Below are positions 7,173 to 15,032 of a stretch of DNA of 33,378 nucleotides, piece after piece; within the stretch, counting starts at the first letter, position 1; every line of letters starts with the position of its first letter. Below the pieces are notes generated by a model. It made no database searches. It had not been told where the DNA came from and saw only the letters and a list, made by a program, of their open reading frames with translations. The translations under genes and the position numbers were made by a program. The DNA is taken from positions 1 through 33,378 of the forward strand of contig JAUWRA010000007.1 in NCBI GenBank assembly GCA_030610815.1, written 5' to 3'. Source of the DNA: Methanosarcinales archaeon (GTDB lineage: Archaea; Halobacteriota; Methanosarcinia; Methanosarcinales; Methanocomedenaceae).

Positions 7173-8519
7173 ATGACAAAAGAAGAGATGAAAAATAATT
7201 CAAAAACACCTAAGGAAGCGGAAGAGTACCGCCAACAGGTGGTCATCCCACTATTACAGCACAGGGGCGCTATTTGTGAACCATTGGTAGATGTGGAAGA
7301 TAATGTGCTAATCGGCCAGAAGATCGGAGAATGTGATAATGATTACGCTGCACAGGTCCATTCAAGTATTTCAGGACATATAATTGCCATTGAAGAAAGG
7401 CCCCATCCAAGTTGTGTAAAAAAACCAAGCATAATTATCGAATCTAATGGGACCAATGAATCAATTAACTTTAAAACCTGCACAAATCCCTCAAAGGAAT
7501 ACATATTCGATACCTTACAAGATTCGGGTATAGTCGAACTGGACGGATACCCTGTTTTTAATACATTAATCTCTAAAAAAATAATAGACACGGTCATGGT
7601 AAATCTTACTTACCCGAGCGATGCAAATAGTAACTGTACATCTGATAATATCCCGAAAATAATTGAAGGAATGAAACTCTTGATGAAAGCATCTGATGCA
7701 GAGGGAGTAATTATAATAAACAAGACTGATGGACAGCTTGCATCATCTATCCGCTCGAGTTTAAATGGAGACAATATTAAAATCATCAATACCAAACGAA
7801 ATTATATTCCATTAATGAATAACCTTCTTGCCCATGATATGACGGGCATAAGGATATCAAATAGGGATACACCGGGATATGCGGGAGTGATGATATCCAG
7901 TGCTTATGGAGCACTGGCAGTCAGTAAAGCAGTACTGGAAGGAATTCCTCCAATAGAGGTCAATGTCACAGTATCCGGGGCAGTGAAAAACCCCATGATC
8001 AATACAGTAAGTATTGGAACAAGTTTCAAGGATGTGATACAGTCCAGCGGCGGATATTTGGGTGAGCCTGGTAAGATCATCATGAACGGGATACTTTCAG
8101 GTACGGCCCAGGCAACCGATGAGGTCCCTGTTATTAAATCTACAACTGAGATCACAGTTCAGTCCATTGACGAAGTTGTGCGGGACAAACCTGGTCCTTG
8201 CATCCACTGCGCACGATGCGTGGATGTGTGTCCTGTAAATATTCTACCGGGCCGAATAGCTTCCTTTTCAGATATAGGTAGATACGACGAATGTAGTAAA
8301 CTTCATGTTAATAGTTGCGTTGAATGCGGTCTATGTGATTATGTCTGCCCTTCCAGCAGACATATTCTGCAGTTAATTAGGTTCGCCAGGACCGCACTTA
8401 TAAGATTATTTAATATTCCTGAAGAGAAGGAGTCTCCCAACCTGAAACTGGGCTGTGAATCATGTGAAACCCCTTGCGATACAGGTACATCATCAGTTAC
8501 AGAAGGAGGTAAAAAATGA
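7173..8519 (+). CDS. rnfC: Rnf complex subunit RnfC
   Basis: RnfC is a peripheral cytoplasmic iron-sulfur subunit of the Na+-translocating ferredoxin-oxidising Rnf complex. It has an N-terminal biotinyl-like/SLBB region, a central section with VTVSGAVKNPMINTVSIGTSF typical of RnfC, and two [4Fe-4S] motifs starting near residues 343 (CIHCARCVDVCP) and 382 (CVECGLCDYVCP). The tail carries three further Cys (CESCETPC). The KYPxGxEKQL stretch that marks bacterial NADH-linked RnfC is not recognisable, which fits ferredoxin-to-cytochrome electron flow. Possible starts are TTG 7140, ATG 7173 and ATG 7188; 7173 is chosen because conserved sequence begins soon after, without strong ribosome-site evidence. 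It overlaps rnfD by 4 bases. Confidence 0.92.
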   Translation: MTKEEMKNNSKTPKEAEEYRQQVVIPLLQHRGAICEPLVDVEDNVLIGQKIGECDNDYAAQVHSSISGHIIAIEERPHPSCVKKPSIIIESNGTNESINFKTCTNPSKEYIFDTLQDSGIVELDGYPVFNTLISKKIIDTVMVNLTYPSDANSNCTSDNIPKIIEGMKLLMKASDAEGVIIINKTDGQLASSIRSSLNGDNIKIINTKRNYIPLMNNLLAHDMTGIRISNRDTPGYAGVMISSAYGALAVSKAVLEGIPPIEVNVTVSGAVKNPMINTVSIGTSFKDVIQSSGGYLGEPGKIIMNGILSGTAQATDEVPVIKSTTEITVQSIDEVVRDKPGPCIHCARCVDVCPVNILPGRIASFSDIGRYDECSKLHVNSCVECGLCDYVCPSSRHILQLIRFARTALIRLFNIPEEKESPNLKLGCESCETPCDTGTSSVTEGGKK

Positions 8520-9406
8520 AACTGTCTGTTTCGCATCCACCCCACATAAAACAGGGAGTAACTGTCAAGACCATAATGTGGAGCAAAATAGCGATACTGA
8601 TGGCTGTCAGCCTGATGGCAGTTTTTGTGTTCGGTTTGTCAGCTCTGGCAATGATATTGGTAAGTACCATATCTGCGGTAATCACTGAAGCAGGCATCCA
8701 GAAATTGACAAAGCAGGAATTGACAATAAAAGATGGAGATGCTGTTTCAATAGGCATGCTAATTGCACTGCTGTTGCCCCATACGGTTCCGATATGGGTT
8801 CCGGCAATTGGAGCATTTTTTGGTGTTGCCCTGGTAAAACATGCTTTTGGCGGTCTTGGATCTACATTATTTAATCCAGCGATAGCTGCCTGGGTATTTA
8901 TGAACATGTCGTGGGGAGCGTTAACAAAAATAAGTTCAGTATCGCATATCGGCTCAGCATCATATAATATACTGTTTTTAGGCAAGTATTCAGACGTTAT
9001 ATTTGAATCTGGAGCAGGGACGCTGGCAGAAGTATCATCTTTCATTTTGGTTATTGGCGGTGTATACCTCATATATAAGAAATATATCGACTGGCGTATC
9101 CCATCCAGTTTTATTGTCACTACGGTTGTGATGGCTTTATTGCTTGGAGAGGACCTGTCATATGTGATAACTGGAATGCTTTTCCTTGGAGTGTTCATAC
9201 TTGCCACCGAAACTGCCACATCTCCAATCACGAAAAACGGTAGATTCATTTATGGTTTATTGTGCGGCGTACTGACTGTAATGTATGGATTTATTAGTTG
9301 CAATTATGTGGTGGCTGTCCTGTATGCCGTATTCTTCGCCAATGCCGTTGCGCCATTTATTGAAAAGAATACATCCCCTAAGCCTGTTGATGAGGTGGCA
9401 TTGTGA
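8516..9406 (+). CDS. rnfD: Rnf complex subunit RnfD
   Basis: RnfD is an integral membrane subunit forming part of the Na+ pathway. At 296 residues with about eight spans it is shorter than typical bacterial RnfD (around 320-350). Family features include HAFGGLGSTLFNPAIAAW, AEVSSFILVIGGVYLIYKK, DWRIPSSF and FILATETATSPITKNGR. In bacteria a Thr in an (S/T)GATP motif carries FMN. Here the matching loop reads VSHIGSASYNILF with no such Thr, so covalent FMN may be missing. A strong ribosome site (GAAGGAGGT) lies just before ATG 8516. The gene overlaps rnfC and rnfG by 4 bases each. Confidence 0.93.
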   Translation: MKLSVSHPPHIKQGVTVKTIMWSKIAILMAVSLMAVFVFGLSALAMILVSTISAVITEAGIQKLTKQELTIKDGDAVSIGMLIALLLPHTVPIWVPAIGAFFGVALVKHAFGGLGSTLFNPAIAAWVFMNMSWGALTKISSVSHIGSASYNILFLGKYSDVIFESGAGTLAEVSSFILVIGGVYLIYKKYIDWRIPSSFIVTTVVMALLLGEDLSYVITGMLFLGVFILATETATSPITKNGRFIYGLLCGVLTVMYGFISCNYVVAVLYAVFFANAVAPFIEKNTSPKPVDEVAL

Positions 9407-9942
9407 AAATGGATAAGGAAATGGGTGTGGTGCTGTTAAAACTGGTGGTATTGTCAGTAGTTGCCGCAGCAGTTCTCGGTGCCGTCTATATTCCCACACA
9501 AGTGCAGTTAAAGATATATCAACAAGAGCAAAAAGAACTGGCCCTCGTAGATGTAATGCCTTTAGCAGACCATTTTGATCCTGTGAGATCCGGAGAGGAA
9601 ATATTATATTACAGAGCTCTCGATGCTGATAACAATCTGGTGGGATATAGTTTTTTCCATGACCAGAGCGGCTCGCAGGATATGATCACTATTGCAGGCG
9701 GCATTGATACTGAATACAAAGTGAGTGGAATAAAAATCATGTCACATGCTGAAACTCCGGGTCTGGGTGCAAAGATAACTGAACTCGCATTCACAGACCA
9801 GTTCATAGGAGTAGCCCAATCTGATCTAATGCTTTCCAAGAACGATGGTGCAATAGATGCAATTACAGGTGCCACTGTTTCTTCCGTGGCTGTGATAGAT
9901 GGAATACAGGCAAAAATTTTGGAAATTAAAGCAAATGAATGA
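9403..9942 (+). CDS. rnfG: Rnf complex subunit RnfG, flavinylated
   Basis: RnfG has one N-terminal membrane span (about residues 9-31) and an extracytoplasmic FMN-binding domain. Thr158 in AITGATVSS is the expected phosphoester FMN site, and SHAETPGLGAK is the other family hallmark. FMN attachment would be done by ApbE, encoded at 1188-2249. In Methanosarcina RnfG faces the outside and hands electrons to the multiheme cytochrome. The GTG start at 9403 overlaps the rnfD stop (GTGA) and is 5 bases after GAGGTGG; an ATG two codons on is the alternative. Length 179 residues, normal for archaeal RnfG. Confidence 0.94.
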   Translation: MKMDKEMGVVLLKLVVLSVVAAAVLGAVYIPTQVQLKIYQQEQKELALVDVMPLADHFDPVRSGEEILYYRALDADNNLVGYSFFHDQSGSQDMITIAGGIDTEYKVSGIKIMSHAETPGLGAKITELAFTDQFIGVAQSDLMLSKNDGAIDAITGATVSSVAVIDGIQAKILEIKANE

Positions 9943-9961
9943 ACTATAGATGGGACTTATC

Positions 9962-10591
9962 ATGGCAGAAAAGACAATTTTGGGTGAATATCTTAGAGGA
10001 ATAGTAAAGGATAATCCTGTGCTTGCTCTTGTACTGGGATTATGTCCTGCTCTTGCGGTCACAACATCTGTAGAGAACGCTATAGGTATGTCAGGTGCGG
10101 CTTTATTTGTACTGTTAGGGTCAAACGTAATGATATCTGCGCTAAGAAAACAAATACCTCCAATAATCCGCATACCGATGTTTATTATAATAATATGTAC
10201 TTTTGTTACTATCATCGATATGGTGATGGAAGCCTATACACCTCCGCTGTATAAGGCACTGGGAATATTCATACCCTTGATAGTGGTCAACTGTATTATT
10301 ATAGGTCGTGCCGAAGCCTATGCAATCAAGAACAATGTAAAATACTCCATTGTCGATGCATTTGGGATTGGGACCGGTTTTTTAGTCGTTCTGGTGGCGA
10401 TCGGAGCCATAAGGGAATTATTAGGTACAGGGGCCATTGTGTTATTTGGATTTAAATTGATCAGTATACCAATATATTCAGATACTCCGGCTACATTCAT
10501 GATATTGCCTGCCGGAGCATTCATGACCATCGGTGTCTTGATGGCATTAGTTAATTACAACCGTATCAGAAAACTGAAAAAGGGGGCATAG
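9962..10591 (+). CDS. rnfE: Rnf complex subunit RnfE
   Basis: RnfE is a six-span membrane subunit, homologous to RnfA and NqrD, that with RnfA holds the intramembrane [2Fe-2S] centre. The N-terminus KDNPVLALVLGLCPALAVTTS contains the conserved Cys of the first half-helix, and FIPLIVVNCIIIGRAEAYA contains the second (NC motif). From ATG 9962 the protein has 209 residues beginning MAEKTILGEYLRG, which fits family N-termini. ATG 9950 would add four residues and lacks a ribosome site. It is followed 3 bases later by rnfA. Confidence 0.93.
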   Translation: MAEKTILGEYLRGIVKDNPVLALVLGLCPALAVTTSVENAIGMSGAALFVLLGSNVMISALRKQIPPIIRIPMFIIIICTFVTIIDMVMEAYTPPLYKALGIFIPLIVVNCIIIGRAEAYAIKNNVKYSIVDAFGIGTGFLVVLVAIGAIRELLGTGAIVLFGFKLISIPIYSDTPATFMILPAGAFMTIGVLMALVNYNRIRKLKKGA

Positions 10592-10594
10592 TAA

Positions 10595-11182
10595 ATGGAG
10601 GATGTCAGCTTATTTGCCATAGCAATAAACGGTATTTTTGTTAAGAACTTCTTGCTTGTCCAGTTCCTGGGATTGTGCTCATTCCTGGGTGTGTCAAAGG
10701 AGACAAAAAGTGCAGTAGGCATGTCGGCTGCCGTGATGTTTGTGATGATATTGGCTTCAACGGCTGCATTTTTAATATATGAGTTTCTTCTGAAACCTTT
10801 TGGGCTTACGTTTTTGACAACCATCAGTTTTATCATCATAATCGCCGCCCTTGTACAGCTGGTGGAATTCATTATTCGTAAATTCAGTCCTCCCCTGTAC
10901 AGGTCGCTGGGGATATTCCTGCCCCTGATAACCACCAACTGCGCCATACTTGGTGTAGTGATACTTAATGTAAGGCTTGAATACGGCTTTATTGAGAGTG
11001 TTTTCTACGGTTTTACAGCCGGTGTAGGTTATACTATGGTCATGCTGCTTATGTCTTCGATCCGAGAAAAGTGCACTGTGCTCAGGATACCCGAAGCTGT
11101 CCAGGGTATCCCACATGCTTTCTTTATTACCACATTGCTTTCAATGGCTTTTGTTAACTTCTTCGGAGTGATCCCAACATGA
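10595..11182 (+). CDS. rnfA: Rnf complex subunit RnfA
   Basis: RnfA is the inverted-topology partner of RnfE, 195 residues with six spans. The conserved cysteines are present in FLLVQFLGLCSFLGVS and LPLITTNCAILGVV, the expected ligands of the [2Fe-2S] cluster shared with RnfE. The end region ...GIPHAFFITTLLSMAFVNFFG is typical. ATG 10595 is preceded by GGGGG/GCATAGTAA, moderately favourable for ribosome binding. Its stop overlaps the start of rnfB by 4 bases (ATGA). RnfA and RnfE share PPLYRSLGIFLPLI-type segments, which shows their common origin. Confidence 0.94.
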   Translation: MEDVSLFAIAINGIFVKNFLLVQFLGLCSFLGVSKETKSAVGMSAAVMFVMILASTAAFLIYEFLLKPFGLTFLTTISFIIIIAALVQLVEFIIRKFSPPLYRSLGIFLPLITTNCAILGVVILNVRLEYGFIESVFYGFTAGVGYTMVMLLMSSIREKCTVLRIPEAVQGIPHAFFITTLLSMAFVNFFGVIPT

Positions 11183-12000
11183 CCGGTACGTTACTGATCG
11201 CCCAATCAGCAATGGTGATCGGAGGTATAGGATTTTTGGTAGGTATCGTACTTATATGGGCATCAATAAAATTTGCAGTAGAGACAAATCCACTTGTGGA
11301 TGAAGTCATTGAAGTATTGCCAGGTGCCAATTGCGGTGCCTGCGGATATGCGGGGTGTGCTGATTTCGCTGAAAAAGTTGTTGAAGAAACAGCACCAATT
11401 GATGGATGTCCTGTGGGTGGTTTTGATGTTGTAAAAGAGATCGGCGCGAAGTTGGGTCAGGAAGTTAAAGAAGCAGAAAGCATATATCCATTTGTCAGGT
11501 GCAACGGTGGTGTGCACTGTACAGATAAGATCGATTATGTGGGCATCGATGACTGCAGGGCTGTCATGATGATATCAGACGGTGAAAAAGGATGTAGCTA
11601 TGGATGTGTAGGGAGGGGAACCTGTGTGCGTGCGTGTCCGTTTGGTGCAATTACCATTGGTGATGACCGCCTTCCACATATTAATAAGAATATGTGTAAA
11701 AGCTGCGGTATATGTGTTGATGAATGTCCCAACGACATATTGGTTATGGCAAACGAGACTGAAACAGTGCATGTGCTGTGCCGGTCGAATGATAAAGGAA
11801 AGCTTGTAAAATCAGTATGTGAATTCGGATGTATCGGATGCCGCATATGTGCCAAGAACTGTCCGGAAGATGCAATTACTGTAACCGGGTTTTTAGCAGA
11901 GATCGATCAGGAGAAATGTACAAACTGCGGTCTATGTGTGGATAATTGTCCGCAAAAAACAATTGAAATGATCTCTACATCTGTTGAAGCCGCAGCCTGA
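11179..12000 (+). CDS. rnfB: Rnf complex subunit RnfB, polyferredoxin
   Basis: RnfB is the entry point for electrons from reduced ferredoxin: an N-terminal membrane span (about residues 6-28) followed by a cytoplasmic iron-sulfur protein. Cys52, 55, 60 and 77 form the four-Cys cluster region (NCGACGYAGC...GCPVGG). A middle Cys-rich section follows (108-153). Then come ferredoxin motifs CKSCGICVDECP (from 173), CIGCRICAKNCP (from 218) and CTNCGLCVDNCP (from 247). At 273 residues it matches M. acetivorans-type RnfB with many [4Fe-4S] clusters. It is the last gene of the cluster; the next gene converges from the minus strand only 3 bases later, so termination must occur inside that gene. Confidence 0.94.
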   Translation: MTGTLLIAQSAMVIGGIGFLVGIVLIWASIKFAVETNPLVDEVIEVLPGANCGACGYAGCADFAEKVVEETAPIDGCPVGGFDVVKEIGAKLGQEVKEAESIYPFVRCNGGVHCTDKIDYVGIDDCRAVMMISDGEKGCSYGCVGRGTCVRACPFGAITIGDDRLPHINKNMCKSCGICVDECPNDILVMANETETVHVLCRSNDKGKLVKSVCEFGCIGCRICAKNCPEDAITVTGFLAEIDQEKCTNCGLCVDNCPQKTIEMISTSVEAAA

Positions 12001-12003
12001 TGA

Positions 12004-13470
12004 TTACTGTGTATAAATATAGACATCACAGTATTCATCACCATGGCTGAGTAATTTAATTGCATCTACGTCTGCTAAATCACCAAATGCGTATTCAATT
12101 GCACCTTTGAATATTTCCCTGTGCATATGACATTTATTTGGATCATTTGCATATGCGCATTCATGGACTGTGTACCTTAAAGAATTTGGCCGCAATTCCC
12201 AATTTGACTTTATCTGTCTATCAGCCGGCTCGATTGCTTTTTTGAAAGTTTGGATATCCCAGTATTTTGATCCATATTTTTGTTCATACTGAATCATAAG
12301 CATCCTGCCCAGTCCCCGTCCGAAACTCTTTATCTGTTCAATGAAATCAATATCCTTAACGGTTCTTAGAAAATCTACAAATTCTGATATTATTTTTTGC
12401 ACAACTTCCCCATTTTCAGATAATTTCCTGAATAGTTCCTGTGTTTTATCTTCAATTTCAGGATGATGTCTCAAATAAATAAATGTACTTGTAATTTCCG
12501 CATCATAGTTATGACCACTACCTTCCAGTATATTGATGAAAACATTTTTAATATTTTCAACAGCTTTCATATTCCTGAAGCCATGCCTGATCTTGAGATT
12601 TTCTCCTTCTACATATACCTTGTTTACCACTCGTGAGGTTTCGGAAGTAATCTTTATTGTATGGAGAAAACGGGATAAGGGCATATCTTCTAAAGGCTGG
12701 CTGGTTGCACTTTCTATAGTAAATAACGCTCTTGGTATCTTGCCGGACATAAGGTCTTCATAAAAATTTTTTTGAATGGAAACTAGATTATAGTTAGTAG
12801 CACTGTGCTCCCCGATAAGCCGATTCCAAAAATTAGGATGAGATTTTAATTCCTTTTCGATATGTACCATATATCCCAGATTATCAATTAGATCCTGACG
12901 GGCCTCATCAGTTGATGATTTTAATTTTAATTCAATTTCAAGTTCACCTAACTGGGGATGAACTGAAACAATACCCAGTTTTTTATAAATAGCTAAAAAT
13001 TCACCAAGCATTCTTGCCAGGTGATATATATTTTCTTTATGTGTACCTGTGAATGTCACAGTGGCATTGGTGGGATTATCGTCATTATCACAGTCGATCA
13101 TAACCTCAACATGCCATCCAAAATCCCGGCACATATTATTAATAAAATCTTCAAGTTCAGTGATAGAAGTGATACTAAAAGGATCAATTATGTAGTCAAG
13201 TATCTGTTTATCAATAATTAATCCCCGTGTTTTTTTTAAAAGCCACTGGAATAAAGGCACCTGGATAATAACCTGGTCTTCCTGTATCTCCTTTAAAGTA
13301 GTGATTAATGATTTCGCATCTTCAACAGTAGGATAATATTGAAGAGCAATACTTGTCAATTCTATAGCATCCCGAATTGCAGCACTTAAATTACCGTTGT
13401 GCTTGTCGATCAAGGACTGTATTTTTTTTACATTTTCGTCCTCAAGTGCGATGTGTTTCCTTTGTACCAT
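12004..13470 (-). CDS. Ribbon-helix-helix regulator with large sensory region and V4R-like C-terminus
   Basis: A 488-residue protein. Residues about 1-45 (HIALEDENVKKIQSLIDKHNGNLSAAIRDAIEL) fit a CopG/Arc-type ribbon-helix-helix DNA-binding fold. The central about 350 residues are unassigned alpha/beta sequence with possible duplicated segments. The last about 60 residues (HECAYANDPNKCHMHREIFKGAIEYAFG ... HGDEYCDVYIYT, quoted in parts) resemble the end of V4R/4-vinyl-reductase-like sensor domains, including a Cys-rich patch (Cys443 region) that could bind metal or sense redox or small hydrophobic ligands. It converges on rnfB and is divergent from the third uspA. Its upstream region has the same TGTTCAT-type repeats as the Rnf promoter, so it is the leading candidate for an autoregulated controller of that unit. 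Regulatory function is inferred. Confidence 0.72.
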   Translation of the reverse strand: MVQRKHIALEDENVKKIQSLIDKHNGNLSAAIRDAIELTSIALQYYPTVEDAKSLITTLKEIQEDQVIIQVPLFQWLLKKTRGLIIDKQILDYIIDPFSITSITELEDFINNMCRDFGWHVEVMIDCDNDDNPTNATVTFTGTHKENIYHLARMLGEFLAIYKKLGIVSVHPQLGELEIELKLKSSTDEARQDLIDNLGYMVHIEKELKSHPNFWNRLIGEHSATNYNLVSIQKNFYEDLMSGKIPRALFTIESATSQPLEDMPLSRFLHTIKITSETSRVVNKVYVEGENLKIRHGFRNMKAVENIKNVFINILEGSGHNYDAEITSTFIYLRHHPEIEDKTQELFRKLSENGEVVQKIISEFVDFLRTVKDIDFIEQIKSFGRGLGRMLMIQYEQKYGSKYWDIQTFKKAIEPADRQIKSNWELRPNSLRYTVHECAYANDPNKCHMHREIFKGAIEYAFGDLADVDAIKLLSHGDEYCDVYIYTQ

Positions 13471-13544
13471 AGTAAGAATCCCGTCGTAGATTGATTGAAA
13501 TTAATGTATTTTTACAGAGAATGATGTTCCTTTGTTACCCATCT

Positions 13545-13620
13545 AATCTTATATATCTATTTGTTGAACAATGATGAACTAATTATTTATTTGAATGAAC
13601 ATTATATGAAATATATGAAC
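13545..13620 (-). promoter_or_regulatory. Direct repeats and TATA element upstream of the RHH regulator
   Basis: Read on the minus strand, GTTCAT cores lie at 13620-13615, 13600-13595 and 13579-13574, spaced 20 and 21 bp and all pointing toward the regulator gene. The middle copy, AATGTTCAT, is identical over 9 bases to the middle repeat of the Rnf promoter. A TATA-like ATATATAAG lies just downstream at about 13557-13547. The arrangement (repeats, then TATA, then gene) copies that at 4174-4242. Confidence 0.5.
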
Positions 13621-13715
13621 AATTATGATTAATGATGATGAATAGTATGTGTTTTTCCCCTTTATAGCTTTATTGTCGTTCTCATTGTGCTAATTTGGAA
13701 AAATTATGATGCTCA

Positions 13716-13780
13716 CATATATACGATGGCCATTACAAAATGAAAATTAGACGTGAAAAACCTTAATGGTTCAAGGAGGA
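13716..13780 (+). promoter_or_regulatory. Promoter and ribosome site of the third uspA gene
   Basis: A TATA-like ACATATATACG at about 13715-13725 is followed by a strong ribosome-binding site AAGGAGGA at 13773-13780, eight bases before ATG 13789. The ribosome site decides the start in favour of 13789 over the upstream in-frame GTG at 13753. Confidence 0.5.
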
Positions 13781-13788
13781 AGAATATC

Positions 13789-14712
13789 ATGAAATTAGTA
13801 AACAAAATCCAACTGGTAATCGATCGGTCTGAAAACTCAGATAATGCCACTTCACAAGCCATGAAGATGGCAAAGAAACTCGATGCAGAGGTTTCATCAC
13901 TATATGTGGTAAATACTCATATGCATCAAACCCCTAATGTTATCGAAGCCATGGTACGCACAGGGAAGAAACATCTTGAAAACCTGAAAGATCTGGCAAA
14001 TAATATCGGAGTTAATATGTCCAAATCCAAGGTTCTTGTGGGTGGTCCTACCCATGATATCCTGAAAGAGGCAAATGCCAATCACTCAGATTTCCTGATC
14101 ATGGGAGCTGGAGAGAACAGTCCGAAAGGTAGTGTACAGGCAAAATTGATCCGTAAAGCCAAGTCCAACCTTATGCTTGTGAGAGACAATTCGGATGACC
14201 AGGATCTGAAAAAGATACTGCTTCTCACCAATGATACTGAACTGGAAAAGGCACCTTTATTTGCAGCAAACCTGTCCAAAGAATTTGGCGCAGAACTTAC
14301 TGCTTGCCATGTTGTAGATGTGGAAGAGGGATTGATCAAAGAAAGAGTGGTCTATCTGCCGGAAGCTGCAGGTCGATCAGGTAATATGTCACGCAGAGGG
14401 CTTGGTGAGAATGTTACACTTTCACCGACTTTGATCCAGAAGCTGAAAAATGACCTTACCATGGAAGGTTATAAAGTGACAGACACTGTCGCAGAAATTG
14501 CAAAGACTGTGGGTGTTGACACTAAGTCAGTAGTCCTGAATGGTAAGCCTGCTGAAGAAATTATCAGGTTTGCCAGGGAAAATGACTTTGACCTTATAAT
14601 CATGGAACACACAAAGAGGGGCAGACTCTCACAGCTTATTTCGGGAAGTGTTCCTGAAAAGGTTGCAAGAAATGTTCCTTGTTCAGTGTTGATGGTAAAC
14701 AGCGCATCATAA
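13789..14712 (+). CDS. Universal stress protein, tandem UspA domains with degenerate ATP loops
   Basis: A 307-residue protein with two UspA domains, related in layout to the protein at 3201-4145 (same insertion in the second domain, around LIKERVVYLPEAAGRSG). The first domain loop is degenerate (GAGENSPKGSVQAKLIRKA). The second reads EHTKRGRLSQLISGS: the final GS is kept, but the two earlier Gly of the G-x2-G motif are Glu and Lys, so ATP binding is doubtful. The start is ATG 13789, set by AAGGAGGA. It is a single-gene unit ending in a strong hairpin plus T-run. It is divergent from the RHH regulator and may share its control region. Confidence 0.88.
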   Translation: MKLVNKIQLVIDRSENSDNATSQAMKMAKKLDAEVSSLYVVNTHMHQTPNVIEAMVRTGKKHLENLKDLANNIGVNMSKSKVLVGGPTHDILKEANANHSDFLIMGAGENSPKGSVQAKLIRKAKSNLMLVRDNSDDQDLKKILLLTNDTELEKAPLFAANLSKEFGAELTACHVVDVEEGLIKERVVYLPEAAGRSGNMSRRGLGENVTLSPTLIQKLKNDLTMEGYKVTDTVAEIAKTVGVDTKSVVLNGKPAEEIIRFARENDFDLIIMEHTKRGRLSQLISGSVPEKVARNVPCSVLMVNSAS

Positions 14713-14725
14713 AATCAGAATGTTT

Positions 14726-14767
14726 CACATCTCCCATCTAACGGGTGGGAGAAGTGTTATTTTTTTA
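14726..14767 (+). terminator. Hairpin and T-run terminator of the third uspA
   Basis: CTCCCA (14731-14736) pairs with TGGGAG (14746-14751), extended inward by T-G and C-G pairs and outward by CAC/GTG after one mismatch. A T-rich stretch (TTATTTTTTTA) follows at about 14757-14767. It starts 13 bases after the uspA stop. Confidence 0.7.
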
Positions 14768-15032
14768 CGTTTTTGTATTGTTTTATGCAAAAATGTATCA
14801 ATTAGTTACAACTATTTTTAAATTATAAAAGAAATTTTAAACCACAATATATTAATATGACATATGAATCTTAGGTAAAACTTGGTTAAATCTGGCATTT
14901 TTGTTAATGCCTGGATTGACTTGAAGATATAGGATCATACTCCACATCAAGAAAATGCTCGCTAACGCACGCATTTACTTAGAGTACATGGTCTTATAAA
15001 TTAAATACAACAAAAGATCAGGAAAGATATGA
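14768..15032 (+). promoter_or_regulatory. Intergenic region before the mrp operon with two stem-loops and promoter elements
   Basis: No gene is visible. It holds GGCATT/AATGCC arms at 14894-14899 and 14906-14911, flanked by AATC/GATT that could extend the stem, and AAATGC/GCATTT arms at 14953-14958 and 14972-14977 with an inner GC/GC pair. TATA-like sequences occur at about 14822-14830 (AATTATAAA) and 14994-15004 (TTATAAATTAAA). AGGAAAG at 15020-15026 is the ribosome site of the first mrp gene. The stem-loops may be operators or leader structures. Confidence 0.4.

Noticed and set aside
14953-14962. Further copy of the AAATGCTC motif before mrp
   Set aside because: Single partial copy (AAATGCTCGC) inside a stem-loop, without neighbours at 20 bp.
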